The position numbers were made by a program, and so were the translations under genes. This document shows positions 24,111 to 32,834 of a stretch of 36,814 nt of DNA, in pieces. The notes under the pieces were generated by a model. That model had not been told where the DNA came from, ran no database searches, and was given only the letters and a program-made list of their open reading frames with translations. This stretch comes from an uncultured Clostridia bacterium (GTDB taxonomy: Bacteria; Bacillota; Clostridia; Oscillospirales; Butyricicoccaceae). Position 1 is the stretch's first letter; each line of letters begins with the position of its first letter. Location of the stretch: NCBI GenBank assembly GCA_944375715.1, contig CALWAP010000020.1:1-36814 (forward strand), read 5' to 3'.

Positions 24111-24983
24111 ATGAAAAACAGGCAATTACTTGAAAATATAATCCACGGCATATTCTTTGTTTTGGGAATGGTGACCGTTGGATCGGTGCTTTTAATAACC
24201 GTATATCTGATAATCTCCGGGCTGCCTGCCATAAAGGAGATCGGGCTCAAAGAGTTCCTTCTGGGAAAGACCTGGGCATCTACGGCTTCTGAGCCCAAAT
24301 ACGGCATACTTCCTTTTATACTGACAAGCATATATGGCACTGCGGGGGCCATAGTTTTGGGCGTACCTATCGGATTTTTCACTGCGGTATATCTTTCGAA
24401 AATGGCGCCACCCAAGGTAAAAGCTGTGATGCAGGAGGCCGTGAGCTTGCTGGCTGGCATACCGTCAGTTGTTTATGGTTTGGTAGGTATGATAGTTTTG
24501 GTGCCGGGTATAAGAGAGCTTTTCAATGTGCCGGACGGGGCCAGCCTTTTGTGCGCCATAATCGTTTTGGCCATAATGATCCTGCCTTCGATAATAAAGG
24601 TGTCGATAACCGCTTTGGACGCGGTGCCGAAAGAATACGAGGATGCATCTCTGGCTCTGGGAGCCACGCCTATTGAAACATATTTCAGGGTGTCTGTACC
24701 GGCTGCCAAAAGCGGAATAGCGACCGCCGTTGTTTTGGGCGTCGGCAGGGCGATAGGAGAGGCCATGGCGGTCATGATGGTATCGGGCAACGCCCCCAAT
24801 ATGCCCTCGCTTTTTCAGAGCGTCCGTTTTCTTACGACAGCTGTGGCCAGCGAAATGGGATATTCCAGCGGCCTTCAGAGGCAGGCTTTGTTTTCGATAG
24901 CTCTGGTTCTGTTTGTCTTCATACTGATGATAAACGGCGCTCTCAACTTCTTCCTCAAGGGTGGAAAGGAGAATAACAAATGA
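24111..24983 (+). CDS. pstC: Phosphate ABC importer permease PstC
   Basis: 290 residues with six membrane helices. The ATPase-contact loop reads YEDASLALGATPIETYFRVSVP, and GVGRAIGEAMAVMMVSGNAPNMP is the conserved PstC end region. ATG at 24111 is preferred (AAGGGTGGAG just upstream); the GTG nine bases earlier is part of that site. The 3' end overlaps pstA by ATGA. It lacks the long N-terminal extension of some PstC proteins. Confidence 0.95.
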   Translation: MKNRQLLENIIHGIFFVLGMVTVGSVLLITVYLIISGLPAIKEIGLKEFLLGKTWASTASEPKYGILPFILTSIYGTAGAIVLGVPIGFFTAVYLSKMAPPKVKAVMQEAVSLLAGIPSVVYGLVGMIVLVPGIRELFNVPDGASLLCAIIVLAIMILPSIIKVSITALDAVPKEYEDASLALGATPIETYFRVSVPAAKSGIATAVVLGVGRAIGEAMAVMMVSGNAPNMPSLFQSVRFLTTAVASEMGYSSGLQRQALFSIALVLFVFILMINGALNFFLKGGKENNK

Positions 24984-25840
24984 AAGGCGATATTTCAGGA
25001 AGGCGCAGGGCCTATGCCCTTGCGATGAAGGCTTTGATGGGGATATCGGTCATACTGACCGCGTCGCTGGTTGCTTTTCTTTTAATATATGTTCTGGCCA
25101 AGGGATTTCCCCACATTACATGGCAGCTTCTTTCGACGAAGCCCAGCTATCTTTCGGATACCGTGGGCATACTGCCTGACATACTTAATACGGTTTATGT
25201 AATAATTGCCGCTTTGGTGTTTGTTCTGCCATTAGGGGTGGGCGCGGCCGTTTATCTGACCGAGTACGCATCGAACAAAAAGGTTGTCGAGCTTATAGAA
25301 TATGCCGCCGAAACCCTTTCCGGCATACCTTCCATAATATACGGCCTGGTGGGAATGCTGTTTTTCTGCGAGTTTCTGGGGTTTCAGACCTCCCTTTTGG
25401 CAGGCAGCCTTACATTGGTCATAATGAACCTGCCGACCGTTATGCGCACCGCGCAGGAGAGCCTTAAAACGGTGCCGCAGTCTTACAGGGAAGGGGCTTT
25501 CGGCCTGGGGGCCGGCAAATGGAGGGTCATAAGGACTGTTGTCCTGCCAAACTGCATCGACGGCGTTGTAACAGGCTGTATCCTTTCGATAGGCAGGATA
25601 CTCGGCGAATCGGCGGCCCTTTTGTTCACGGCGGGCTTTGCACATGAACTGAATAATATAGTGGAGGGACTGTCCCATGCGGGAGCCACACTGACCGTTG
25701 CCCTTTACTTTTACGCCAAGGAGGAGGGCGAATTTGAGATTGCCTTCGCCATAGCGGCCATACTTATGATCCTCACCGTACTTATCAACCTCCTTGCCGC
25801 CTTCGCCGGCAAGTATTTCAAAAGGAAGAATAACATATGA
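24980..25840 (+). CDS. pstA: Phosphate ABC importer permease PstA
   Basis: 286 residues and six membrane helices. [40 protein letters not shown] is the conserved PstA stretch, [23 protein letters not shown] the ATPase-contact loop, and [16 protein letters not shown] the late motif. It pairs with PstC to form the channel. Starts in an ATGA overlap with pstC and ends in an ATGA overlap with pstB, with AAAGGAG near its start. Confidence 0.95.
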   Translation: MKGDISGRRRAYALAMKALMGISVILTASLVAFLLIYVLAKGFPHITWQLLSTKPSYLSDTVGILPDILNTVYVIIAALVFVLPLGVGAAVYLTEYASNKKVVELIEYAAETLSGIPSIIYGLVGMLFFCEFLGFQTSLLAGSLTLVIMNLPTVMRTAQESLKTVPQSYREGAFGLGAGKWRVIRTVVLPNCIDGVVTGCILSIGRILGESAALLFTAGFAHELNNIVEGLSHAGATLTVALYFYAKEEGEFEIAFAIAAILMILTVLINLLAAFAGKYFKRKNNI

Positions 25841-26592
25841 GCGATATTATTACAGTTAAGGACCTCTGCCTTTTTTACGGCAGCACACAGGCGCTGAAAA
25901 ATATTGATATTGATATAAAGCAAAACAGCATAACCGCTCTCATAGGCCCTTCAGGATGCGGCAAATCGACCTTCCTTAAAACGCTGAACCGGATGAACGA
26001 TTTGGTACCGGGTGTTAAAATAACGGGCAGGGTTAGCTATATGGGGCACGACATATATGACAGGGAGCAGAATGTCAACCTTTTGAGAAAAGAGGTCGGC
26101 ATGGTTTTTCAAAAGCCCAACCCGTTCCCCATGAGCATTTACGACAACATAGCATACGGCCCCCGAACCCACGGGATAAAGGCACGGGCCCAGCTGGACG
26201 AGATAGTCGAGAAATCCCTTAAGGGCGCGGCTATATGGGATGAGGTAAAAGACAGGCTGAAAAAAAGCGCCCTGGGCCTTTCCGGAGGACAGCAGCAGAG
26301 GCTGTGTATTGCAAGGGCTCTGGCCGTAGAACCTCAGGTACTTTTGATGGATGAGCCGACATCGGCCCTGGACCCCATTTCCACTTCAAAGATAGAGGAT
26401 TTGTGCGCCGAGCTTAAAAAGAATTACACCATAGTAATAGTGACCCATAATATGCAGCAGGCCGTCAGGATATCGGATTATACGGCGTTTTTCCTTCTGG
26501 GCGAGCTTATCGAATACGGGGAAAGCGAGGAGCTTTTCTCCCGCCCCAGGGATAAGCGTACCGAAGATTACATTACAGGGAGGTTCGGTTAA
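25837..26592 (+). CDS. pstB: Phosphate ABC importer ATPase PstB
   Basis: 251 residues, full length. Walker [12 protein letters not shown] is followed by the PstB-specific [12 protein letters not shown]. The Q-loop is [21 protein letters not shown], the signature [16 protein letters not shown], Walker [14 protein letters not shown], and the switch His is in [13 protein letters not shown]. Cytoplasmic energy unit for the phosphate importer. The stop TAA shares its last A with the ATG of phoU (TAATG), coupling the two. Confidence 0.97.
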   Translation: MSDIITVKDLCLFYGSTQALKNIDIDIKQNSITALIGPSGCGKSTFLKTLNRMNDLVPGVKITGRVSYMGHDIYDREQNVNLLRKEVGMVFQKPNPFPMSIYDNIAYGPRTHGIKARAQLDEIVEKSLKGAAIWDEVKDRLKKSALGLSGGQQQRLCIARALAVEPQVLLMDEPTSALDPISTSKIEDLCAELKKNYTIVIVTHNMQQAVRISDYTAFFLLGELIEYGESEELFSRPRDKRTEDYITGRFG

Positions 26593-27242
26593 TGCGGGAT
26601 ATATATAATAAAGAGCTGGAGCTTTTGAATCAGGAGCTTACCGAAATGGGGGAACTTTGCAGCAAGGCTATTTCCCTTGTATCTTCCGCTTTTGAAAGCC
26701 GGGACGGAAGCATTGCCGCTTCTGCAGCGGTGCTTGACAGAGAAATAGACCGAAAAGAGCGTAATATTGAGGCCCTGTGCATAAAACTGCTTTTGAAGCA
26801 GCAGCCCGTGGCGGGAGATCTTAGGCATATATCTGCTGCTTTGAAGATGATAACCGATATGGAAAGAATAGGCGATCAGGCTGAGGACATAGCCGAGATA
26901 ATACCATATCTGGGCGACAGGAAAGCCATGGGACAGGAGAAAATATCCAGCATGATAACTGCGGCCTGCGGTATGGTCAGGGACAGTGTCACGGCATATG
27001 TCAAACAGGATACCGACCTTGCACATGAGGTTATGGAAAGGGACGATATAGTGGACGGCCTTTTTGCCGAGGCTAAAAAGGAGCTTATAAGCCTTGTGGC
27101 GGCAGACCCCAATAACGGCGAATATGCTTTGGATCTTCTGATGATCGCCAAATATCTGGAACGCATAGGCGACCATGCCGTCAATATAGCCGAATGGGCC
27201 TATTATTCGGTGACCGGCCTACATGACAAAAGTGTAAATTAA
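26592..27242 (+). CDS. phoU: Phosphate transport regulator PhoU
   Basis: 216 residues made of two repeated three-helix PhoU domains (about 1-110 and 115-216). Each has the metal-contacting E/D-rich helix end: DMERIGDQAEDIAE in the first and YLERIGDHAVNIAEW in the second. PhoU limits Pst activity and signals through the sensor kinase PhoR; no phoP/phoR pair lies in this operon, so the kinase must be elsewhere. It ends at a strong terminator. Confidence 0.95.
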   Translation: MRDIYNKELELLNQELTEMGELCSKAISLVSSAFESRDGSIAASAAVLDREIDRKERNIEALCIKLLLKQQPVAGDLRHISAALKMITDMERIGDQAEDIAEIIPYLGDRKAMGQEKISSMITAACGMVRDSVTAYVKQDTDLAHEVMERDDIVDGLFAEAKKELISLVAADPNNGEYALDLLMIAKYLERIGDHAVNIAEWAYYSVTGLHDKSVN

Positions 27243-27273
27243 AAAAGCCCCGCTTTAAGCGGGGATTTTTTCT
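27242..27273. terminator. Bidirectional terminator between phoU and the small membrane protein gene
   Basis: Stem GCCCCGCTT/AAGCGGGG, A6 before and T6 after, so it works for both convergent transcripts. It ends three bases from the stop of the minus-strand gene. Confidence 0.9.
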
Positions 27274-27275
27274 GC

Positions 27276-27514
27276 CTAAAAGTACATATATCTCAAAAGA
27301 AAAAACAAAGCGATGGTTATTGCCGCAAGGAAGGGGAGAATGAAAAAGCATCCTGAGCCGACCATGCCGATGCTCGGCTTTCCCTCGCGCTCTTCCAGCT
27401 TGCGGAAAAAGGCAAACTCCTCCAGCTCGCTGGCGCTTTCTTCTTCATCATCCGGGGGCAGGGAGGAATACTTTTTTCTTTTTCGTCGGGGGAAGGCTTA
27501 TGCTCCCTGCTCAT
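27276..27514 (-). pseudogene. Small single-pass membrane protein gene with an apparent -1 frameshift
   Basis: ATG at 27514 overlaps the ABC-F stop (ATGA) and opens MSREHKPSPDEKEKSIPP, a polar start. That frame then gives an unlikely Arg/Ser-rich tail to 27317. The -1 frame, which has no start codon of its own upstream, reads DDEEESASELEEFAFFRKLE, then KPSIGMVGSGC, then a strong membrane helix FFILPFLAAITIALFFLL and the end RYMYF with stop at 27276-27278. Joined by a -1 shift the product is 79 residues: acidic linker plus one C-terminal helix. The shift could fall in the A6 run (27472-27477 on plus as T6), the A5 run or the C5 run (27454-27458). It may be a true mutation, a sequencing error or a recoding event. 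The product family is not recognised. Confidence 0.6.
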
Positions 27515-29115
27515 TTCAATAGTTCCTCGCTGTAATTTATATATTCGTCATAGGTGCAGGCCCTGTCTATAATGCCGTCGTCGGTTATCTCGATTATGCG
27601 GTTGGCTATCGTCTGCATGAACTCGTGGTCATGGGAGGTGAAAAGCACCACGCCCTTGAAATCACGCAGTCCGTTATTTACGGCCGTTATGCTTTCCAGA
27701 TCCAGGTGGTTGGTGGGCTGGTCGAGTATAAGGGCGTTGCTGCCGAAAAGCATCATGCGTGAAAGCATGCACCTGACCCTCTCGCCACCTGACAATACCG
27801 ATACGGGCTTGTAGACCTCGTCACCCGAAAAGAGCATTCTTCCCAGAAAGCCTCTGAGATATGTCTCGGTCTCGTCAGATGTCGTATATTGCCTCATCCA
27901 CTCGATAAGGTTCATCTGGCAGCCGTCAAAAAACTCGCCGTTGTCCTTTGGAAAATAAGACCGGGTGATGGTGCCGCCCCATTTGTAAAATCCGCTTTTG
28001 GGCTCCAGCTCGCCTGTTATGACCTTGAAAAGTGCAGTGACAGCCAAAGGGTTGCGGCTTATGAATGCCACCTTGTCGGTGCGGTTTAAGCGGAAGGATA
28101 TATTTTTAAGAAGGCTTTCGCCGTTTTCGCTTTCAAAGCACAGATCGCTGACCTCCAAAATATCCTTGCCCGGTTCCCTTGACGGGGTAAAGCCAACAAA
28201 AGGGTACCTTCTTGAGGAGGCCGGCATCTCTTCTATCGTTATCTTGTCAAGAAGCTTTTTCCTCGATGTGGCCTGGCGCGACTTGGATTTGTTGGCCGAA
28301 AAACGGGTTATAAAGTTTTGAAGATCGGCTATCTTTTCCTCGGCTCTTTTGTTCTGGGCTTTGATGAGCCGCTGGATAAGCTGGCTCGATTCATACCAGA
28401 ACTCATAGTTGCCGACATACATTTTTATCTTGCCGTAATCTATGTCGACTATATGGGTGCAGACATTGTTTAAAAAATGCCTGTCGTGGGATACGACCAA
28501 AACGGTGCCGGGATAATCAAAAAGGAAATCCTCCAGCCACCTTACGGCGTTTATATCCAGCTCGTTTGTCGGTTCGTCAAGAAGTATTATTTCCGGATTG
28601 CCGAAAAGCGCCTGGGCCAAAAGCACCTTGACCTTATCGCTGTCAGGCAGGGAGGACATGGGCATATAAAGCAGGCTTTCGTCAAGCCCCAGACCCTGGA
28701 TAAGCTTGGAGGCGTCGCTTTCGGCTTCCCATCCGCCCATTTCGGCAAACAGGCCCTCCAGCTCGGCCACCCTCAGGCCGTCCTCGTCGGAAAAATCGGG
28801 CTTTGCATAAATGGCGTCTTTTTCCTTGCCTATGTCGTAAAGGGCTTTGTTGCCCATTATGATTGTATCGAGTACGGTATATCCGTCAAATGCGAAATGG
28901 TCCTGCTTTAAAACCGATATCCGGGTATCGGCAGGCATGGAAACAGTGCCGGAGCTGGGCTCCAGCTGTCCCGAAAGCAGTCTTAAAAATGTCGACTTTC
29001 CAGCGCCGTTGGCGCCGATTATGCCATAGCAGTTGCCGTCGGTGAATTTAAGGTCGACATTTTTGAAAAGGGTCTGCCCGGGAAAGGCTATACTTACATC
29101 TGAAACAGTCAGCAT
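27511..29115 (-). CDS. ABC-F family ATPase (YbiT/YkpA-like), asymmetric
   Basis: 534 residues, two ABC domains joined by a helical linker and no membrane helices, as in ribosome-associated ABC-F proteins. NBD1 has an intact Walker A GANGAGKST (about 34-42) and Walker B ILLDEPTNELD. Its signature, however, reads SSLPDSDKVKVLLAQ instead of LSGGE. In NBD2 the P-loop is ISRNPLAVT (about 353-361) without the Lys, and the catalytic Glu is Gln at Q466 (LILDQPTNHLD). Its signature VLSGGERVRCML is intact. The linker is short and basic (NKSKSRQATSRKKLLDK). YbiT-like proteins are known to have a poor first signature, so part of this is a subfamily trait. RBS is GGGAG, 6 bases from ATG. Confidence 0.9.
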   Translation of the reverse strand: MLTVSDVSIAFPGQTLFKNVDLKFTDGNCYGIIGANGAGKSTFLRLLSGQLEPSSGTVSMPADTRISVLKQDHFAFDGYTVLDTIIMGNKALYDIGKEKDAIYAKPDFSDEDGLRVAELEGLFAEMGGWEAESDASKLIQGLGLDESLLYMPMSSLPDSDKVKVLLAQALFGNPEIILLDEPTNELDINAVRWLEDFLFDYPGTVLVVSHDRHFLNNVCTHIVDIDYGKIKMYVGNYEFWYESSQLIQRLIKAQNKRAEEKIADLQNFITRFSANKSKSRQATSRKKLLDKITIEEMPASSRRYPFVGFTPSREPGKDILEVSDLCFESENGESLLKNISFRLNRTDKVAFISRNPLAVTALFKVITGELEPKSGFYKWGGTITRSYFPKDNGEFFDGCQMNLIEWMRQYTTSDETETYLRGFLGRMLFSGDEVYKPVSVLSGGERVRCMLSRMMLFGSNALILDQPTNHLDLESITAVNNGLRDFKGVVLFTSHDHEFMQTIANRIIEITDDGIIDRACTYDEYINYSEELLK

Positions 29116-29149
29116 GATGATCTCCCAAAAATTAAAAATCAGTCCCTTT

Positions 29150-29178
29150 ATTTTACCCTAAGCTCCTTTTAAAAGCAA
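29150..29178 (-). promoter_or_regulatory. Promoter of the ABC-F gene
   Basis: On minus, TTGCTT (29178-29173), a 17-base spacer and TAAAAT (29155-29150), about 35 bases before the ATG. Confidence 0.55.
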
Positions 29179-29190
29179 CAAAGATTTTTC

Positions 29191-29219
29191 ATGACAGAAG
29201 CGCTCCTTTATGGTACAAT
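29191..29219 (+). promoter_or_regulatory. Promoter of the 29259-30863 operon
   Basis: ATGACA (29191-29196), a 17-base spacer and TACAAT (29214-29219), about 40 bases before the first ATG. Confidence 0.6.
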
Positions 29220-29258
29220 AAAAAAGTAATATTCCCGCAAGACCTAAACGGAGGAGAA

Positions 29259-29657
29259 ATGTCAAAAAAGAAAAAAATAATTTTGTCCATTGTCGCGCTT
29301 GCCGCGGCGGTTTATGCGGCGGCGTGGCTGTTTTTGCCTTACGGCAGATACAAAAACTTTCAGGAAACAGACTGCCCATGGGAGACTGAAGTCAGCTTTC
29401 CCGGGATATTTTCTTTCAGCGGCAGCATCACGATGAAGCTGAATGACGGCGCTTCCCTTATTTTTGAACCCGGAGTTTTTTCGGGTTGTGATATATTTAT
29501 CTTTTTAAGGGGAGGGGACAGGGATTACCGTATAGAAGCCGACAGGGAACTTATACCCCTTTATGCCGTCAACGAGGAATGCGAAAAGTTGTTGGATAAT
29601 TACAGGATCTCCCTTTTGGAGATGCTTTCCTGGGCAGAAGAAAATTGGGATATATAA
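29259..29657 (+). CDS. Unknown small membrane-anchored extracytoplasmic protein
   Basis: 132 residues. The basic start MSKKKKI precedes one helix (ILSIVALAAAVYAAAWLFLP, about 7-27), then a ~100-residue domain outside the membrane with beta-strand character (VSFPGIFSFSGSITMKLNDG) and a helical acidic end (LLEMLSWAEENWDI). No family recognised. The RBS GGAGGAG is strong. It lies 11 bases ahead of the phosphoesterase gene, so the three genes to 30863 are probably one operon. Confidence 0.72.
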   Translation: MSKKKKIILSIVALAAAVYAAAWLFLPYGRYKNFQETDCPWETEVSFPGIFSFSGSITMKLNDGASLIFEPGVFSGCDIFIFLRGGDRDYRIEADRELIPLYAVNEECEKLLDNYRISLLEMLSWAEENWDI

Positions 29658-29668
29658 AGGAGAAAAAT

Positions 29669-30211
29669 ATGAAATGGATGATTGCTTCTGATATACACGG
29701 GTCGGCTTATTATTGTGAAAAGCTTATAAATGCCTTTGAAAGGGAAAAGGCTGAACGCCTTTTGCTTTTGGGGGATATACTCTACCATGGACCCAGGAAC
29801 GACCTGCCTTTGGACTACGCGCCCAAAAAGGTAATGCCAATGCTCAACTCCCTTAAGGATGTCATTTTTGCCGTAAGGGGCAACTGCGACGGCGAGGTTG
29901 ACCAGATGGTCCTGGAATTTCCCATATTGGCCGATTACGCCGTCATATGCCAAAACGGGCTTGCGATATATGCCACACACGGGCACAAATACGGCGAGGT
30001 CAATCCCCCTCCCATGGTAAAAGGCTCGGTGCTTTTGTGCGGCCACACCCACATACCCGCCTTCAATGAGCACGATGGTTTTATATACATGAACCCCGGT
30101 TCGGTGTCAATTCCCAAAATGGACAGCGCGCATGGGTATATGATAATGGAGGACAGGACCTTTATATGGAAGGACCTGGACGGGGCAGTCAAATCTTCCC
30201 ACACGATTTGA
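29669..30211 (+). CDS. YfcE/MJ0936-type metallophosphoesterase
   Basis: 180 residues. Calcineurin-like fold with two-metal motifs in order: DIHG (D-x-H) near the start, GD in LLLLGDILYHGP, GNCD in VRGNCDGEVD, and THGHKYG and GHTH near the end; MNPGSVSIPK closes the domain. These small proteins hydrolyse phosphodiesters such as bis-pNPP in vitro; the cell substrate is unknown. ATG at 29669 (MKWMIASDIHG) has AAAGGAG 6 bases upstream and is better than the in-frame ATG at 29645, which overlaps the previous gene. Confidence 0.9.
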   Translation: MKWMIASDIHGSAYYCEKLINAFEREKAERLLLLGDILYHGPRNDLPLDYAPKKVMPMLNSLKDVIFAVRGNCDGEVDQMVLEFPILADYAVICQNGLAIYATHGHKYGEVNPPPMVKGSVLLCGHTHIPAFNEHDGFIYMNPGSVSIPKMDSAHGYMIMEDRTFIWKDLDGAVKSSHTI

Positions 30212-30236
30212 GTTAAAAATAAAGGAGGCCTTGAAA

Positions 30237-30863
30237 ATGAGCAGCATTACGGTAAAATGGCTTGGACATTCCTGCTTCAAGCTGACATGCGGAAATGCCG
30301 GAATAGTCATCGACCCCTATGACAAGGTCGAGGGTTATCCTGAGCTTAAAGCCGAAGCCAACATGGTGCTTACAAGCCATGACCACGGCGACCACGGCTA
30401 TGTGCAGGCTGTTGGGATAACCACATATAACGGCGAGTTTCCCTTTGAGGTGAAAAGGGTAATGAGCTTCCACGACGACTGCGGCGGAGAGAAAAGGGGA
30501 AAGAATGTTATCCATGTCATCACATCGGGAGGTCTTGAAATAGTCCATCTGGGCGACCTCGGGCACAGGCTCTCAAAGGAGCAGCTTGAGGAAATAGGGA
30601 AGTGCGACCTGCTTTTGGTACCTGTCGGCGGCTTCTTTACGATAGATGCGCAGATGGCAAAGACCGTATGTGATGATATAAAGCCCCGCGTTATTATCCC
30701 CATGCATTACAGAAGGGGATCATTAGGATTTGATAAAATAGCGGAGGTAGAGGATTTCACCTGCCTTTATCCCCAGGGTTTTGTCCGTATGCTTGATACA
30801 GACACCTTTGAATTGACAGAGGACACAGAGCCCCAGGTGGCCGTGCTTACCTTTAAGGGCTGA
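30237..30863 (+). CDS. Metallo-beta-lactamase-fold hydrolase (UPF0173-like)
   Basis: 208 residues. The zinc motif reads TSHDHGDHG (HxHxxDH-like), with WLGHSCFKL at the start and D/H ligands at HLGDLGH and MHYR, as in the UPF0173/UlaG-like group. VPVGGFFTIDAQMAKTV is the family core. Substrate unknown. ATG at 30237 has AAAGGAGG 8 bases upstream; a TTG six bases earlier is less likely. Third gene of its operon, ended by a terminator. Confidence 0.88.
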   Translation: MSSITVKWLGHSCFKLTCGNAGIVIDPYDKVEGYPELKAEANMVLTSHDHGDHGYVQAVGITTYNGEFPFEVKRVMSFHDDCGGEKRGKNVIHVITSGGLEIVHLGDLGHRLSKEQLEEIGKCDLLLVPVGGFFTIDAQMAKTVCDDIKPRVIIPMHYRRGSLGFDKIAEVEDFTCLYPQGFVRMLDTDTFELTEDTEPQVAVLTFKG

Positions 30864-30872
30864 TGAAAAGAA

Positions 30873-30902
30873 TAAAAGCGGCGGGAACTCCCGCCGCTTT
30901 TT
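30873..30902. terminator. Bidirectional terminator
   Basis: Stem AAAAGCGGCGGG/CCCGCCGCTTTT with loop AACT and a T run on plus; between convergent genes. Confidence 0.9.
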
Positions 30903-30908
30903 CTATGC

Positions 30909-31949
30909 CTAATATTTTATTGTTTCGATATCCTTGGCCAGAGCCTCAGCGTCCTCAAGCTTTGTTGCCCAGCTGGTGCAGAACCTTATGGCCGAATGGT
31001 TTTCATCTATCCTGCCCATTTCGGCATAGGAATATTTTTCTGAAAGGGCTTTTATCATGGTGTCCGGCATGATGGGAAACTGCTGGTTTGTATATGAGGG
31101 GCAGAGGAATCCAAGCCCCCTTTTTTCACAGGCTTGCCGTATGATATCGGCCGCCTTATCGGCGTAACTGCTTATGCGGTAGTAAAGCCCGTCTTCGAAA
31201 AGCACCTCGAACTGTATGCCCAAAAGCCTGCCCTTGGCCAAAAGACCGCCCTTTTGCTTTATCATGTAGGGGAAATCTTTTTTAAGCTCGTTGTTTGTTA
31301 TGACAACGGCTTCTCCGAACAGGGCACCTACCTTGGTTCCGCCGATATAGAATACGTCGCAGAGCTCAGCCATATCCTTCAAAGTGACGTCATTTTTTTC
31401 CGACATAAGTCCGTAACCCATCCTGGCGCCGTCGGCAAAGAGATACAGACCCTTTTCACGGCACACCTTGCTTATTGCTTCCAGCTCGGCTTTGGAATAA
31501 AGGGTGCCCAGCTCGGTAGGCTGGGATATGTAAACCATTTTGGGCTGGACCATGTGCATCTGTGTCTCGTCTTCATAATGTGCTTTGTACGCCTCTTCGA
31601 TCTGCTTTGCAGATATTTTGCCGTCGGTTCCGGGCATAGCAAGCACCTTGTGACCCGTAGCCTCGATAGCGCCGCTTTCATGGACATTGATATGTCCCGT
31701 GTCGGCTGAAAGCACGCCCTGCCAGGGCCTCAAAGCCGCTGAAATGATGGTCGTATTGGTCTGGGTGCCTCCAACGAGGAAATATATGTCGGCGTCGGGA
31801 TTGCCGCATTCTTTCAATATCAGCTCCCTGGCCTTCTGACAATGTGGATCATCGCCATAGCCCGCCGTCTGTTCAAAATTGGTCGAGCTCAGACGCTCCA
31901 AAATAAGGGGGTGTGCACCTTCGCTGTAATCGCAGTTGAATCGTATCAT
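30909..31949 (-). CDS. Low-specificity threonine aldolase (LtaE-like)
   Basis: 346 residues, fold-type I PLP enzyme that splits threonine or allo-threonine to glycine and acetaldehyde. The start FNCDYSEGAHPLILERL, the GGTQTNTTIISAALRPWQGVL block and HVHESGAIEATGHKV-like region are typical. DGARMGYGLM carries the PLP-ring Asp, and YIGGTKVGALFGEAVV holds the Schiff-base Lys. The ATG at 31949 has AAAGG upstream. It lies 22 bases after degV, last gene of a marR-degV-aldolase operon. Its link with fatty-acid-binding DegV is not obvious. Confidence 0.92.
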   Translation of the reverse strand: MIRFNCDYSEGAHPLILERLSSTNFEQTAGYGDDPHCQKARELILKECGNPDADIYFLVGGTQTNTTIISAALRPWQGVLSADTGHINVHESGAIEATGHKVLAMPGTDGKISAKQIEEAYKAHYEDETQMHMVQPKMVYISQPTELGTLYSKAELEAISKVCREKGLYLFADGARMGYGLMSEKNDVTLKDMAELCDVFYIGGTKVGALFGEAVVITNNELKKDFPYMIKQKGGLLAKGRLLGIQFEVLFEDGLYYRISSYADKAADIIRQACEKRGLGFLCPSYTNQQFPIMPDTMIKALSEKYSYAEMGRIDENHSAIRFCTSWATKLEDAEALAKDIETIKY

Positions 31950-31971
31950 TGTTGACCGACCTTTCCCAAAT

Positions 31972-32814
31972 TTAATATCCGATGACTATGCCGCCGTCAA
32001 AGGCGTAAAATGTGCTCAGCCCTCCCGTGGGCAGCACGGTGATATCGGTTATGCCCGGGCACCTTTCAAGTATGCTTTGTTTGAGGTTCAAAGCCAGCTC
32101 GGGAGCGTTGCAGTGGGAAATAGTCAGAGGTTTTTTCTCCCTGCCTTTAAGGCGCATTTTTTCCTCCTGGGCGCAGACGATATTTACCAGCTTTTCCATG
32201 GCATTTTTTGTGCCCCTGGCTTTTTCCAGCAGCATTATATTTCCAACACCGTCGTCACTCATTACAGGTCTGAGCTGCATGAATGACGCAAACTGTCCGG
32301 CTATTCTGCCGACCCTTCCTGCCTTGATAAGCGATTCCAGACTCTGAAGCACGAAAAATGTCTTCATATCTCGTATATAGTCCTCTCCTTGCCTGACAAT
32401 CTCATCAAAAGAAAGGCCTTTAGATATCATATCGCCTATTTCATAAGCTATTCTGGCCTCTCCGGCACAGGCGCTCTGAGAATCGAAAACATGTATCCTG
32501 CCCGAACCTTTTTTCAGCTCCAGGCCCGCACAGGCGCTTTGGTAAGAGCCAGACAACTTTGATGAAAGAGTTATGACAAAGCCGTCGTCATCACCGCTCA
32601 TGGCTTCGGCATATTCCATAGGAGAGGGACATGACGTAACCGGAAGGACCTTTGAACCTCGCATGGCTGAAATGAGCCATACTGTGTTTATCGAGCCGTC
32701 GTCGATATAGGTCTTGCCGTCAATGGTTATACGCAACGGAACATTAATGACAGGGGTACCGCCCGGTACGCTTTTGGCGTCACAGCAGCTGTCAACGATT
32801 ATCTTAAAACCCAT
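31972..32814 (-). CDS. DegV/FakB-family fatty-acid-binding protein
   Basis: 280 residues. DegV fold with VDSCCDAKS near the start, the fatty-acid carboxylate contact TSCPSPMEYAEAM, TLSSKLSGSYQSA and VFDSQSACAG, SLESLIKAGRVGRIAG, and the C-terminal GPT/GGL-like TGGLSTFYAFDGGIVIGY. FakB-type proteins present fatty acids to the kinase FakA; no fakA is in the window. ATG at 32814 (MGFKII) has GGGAG 11 bases upstream, and the earlier ATG at 32832 has no such site. The usual DxxxD/N motif is altered to DSCCD. Sits 20 bases after marR. Confidence 0.9.
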   Translation of the reverse strand: MGFKIIVDSCCDAKSVPGGTPVINVPLRITIDGKTYIDDGSINTVWLISAMRGSKVLPVTSCPSPMEYAEAMSGDDDGFVITLSSKLSGSYQSACAGLELKKGSGRIHVFDSQSACAGEARIAYEIGDMISKGLSFDEIVRQGEDYIRDMKTFFVLQSLESLIKAGRVGRIAGQFASFMQLRPVMSDDGVGNIMLLEKARGTKNAMEKLVNIVCAQEEKMRLKGREKKPLTISHCNAPELALNLKQSILERCPGITDITVLPTGGLSTFYAFDGGIVIGY

Positions 32815-32834
32815 TGAATCAATATCTCCCATCG

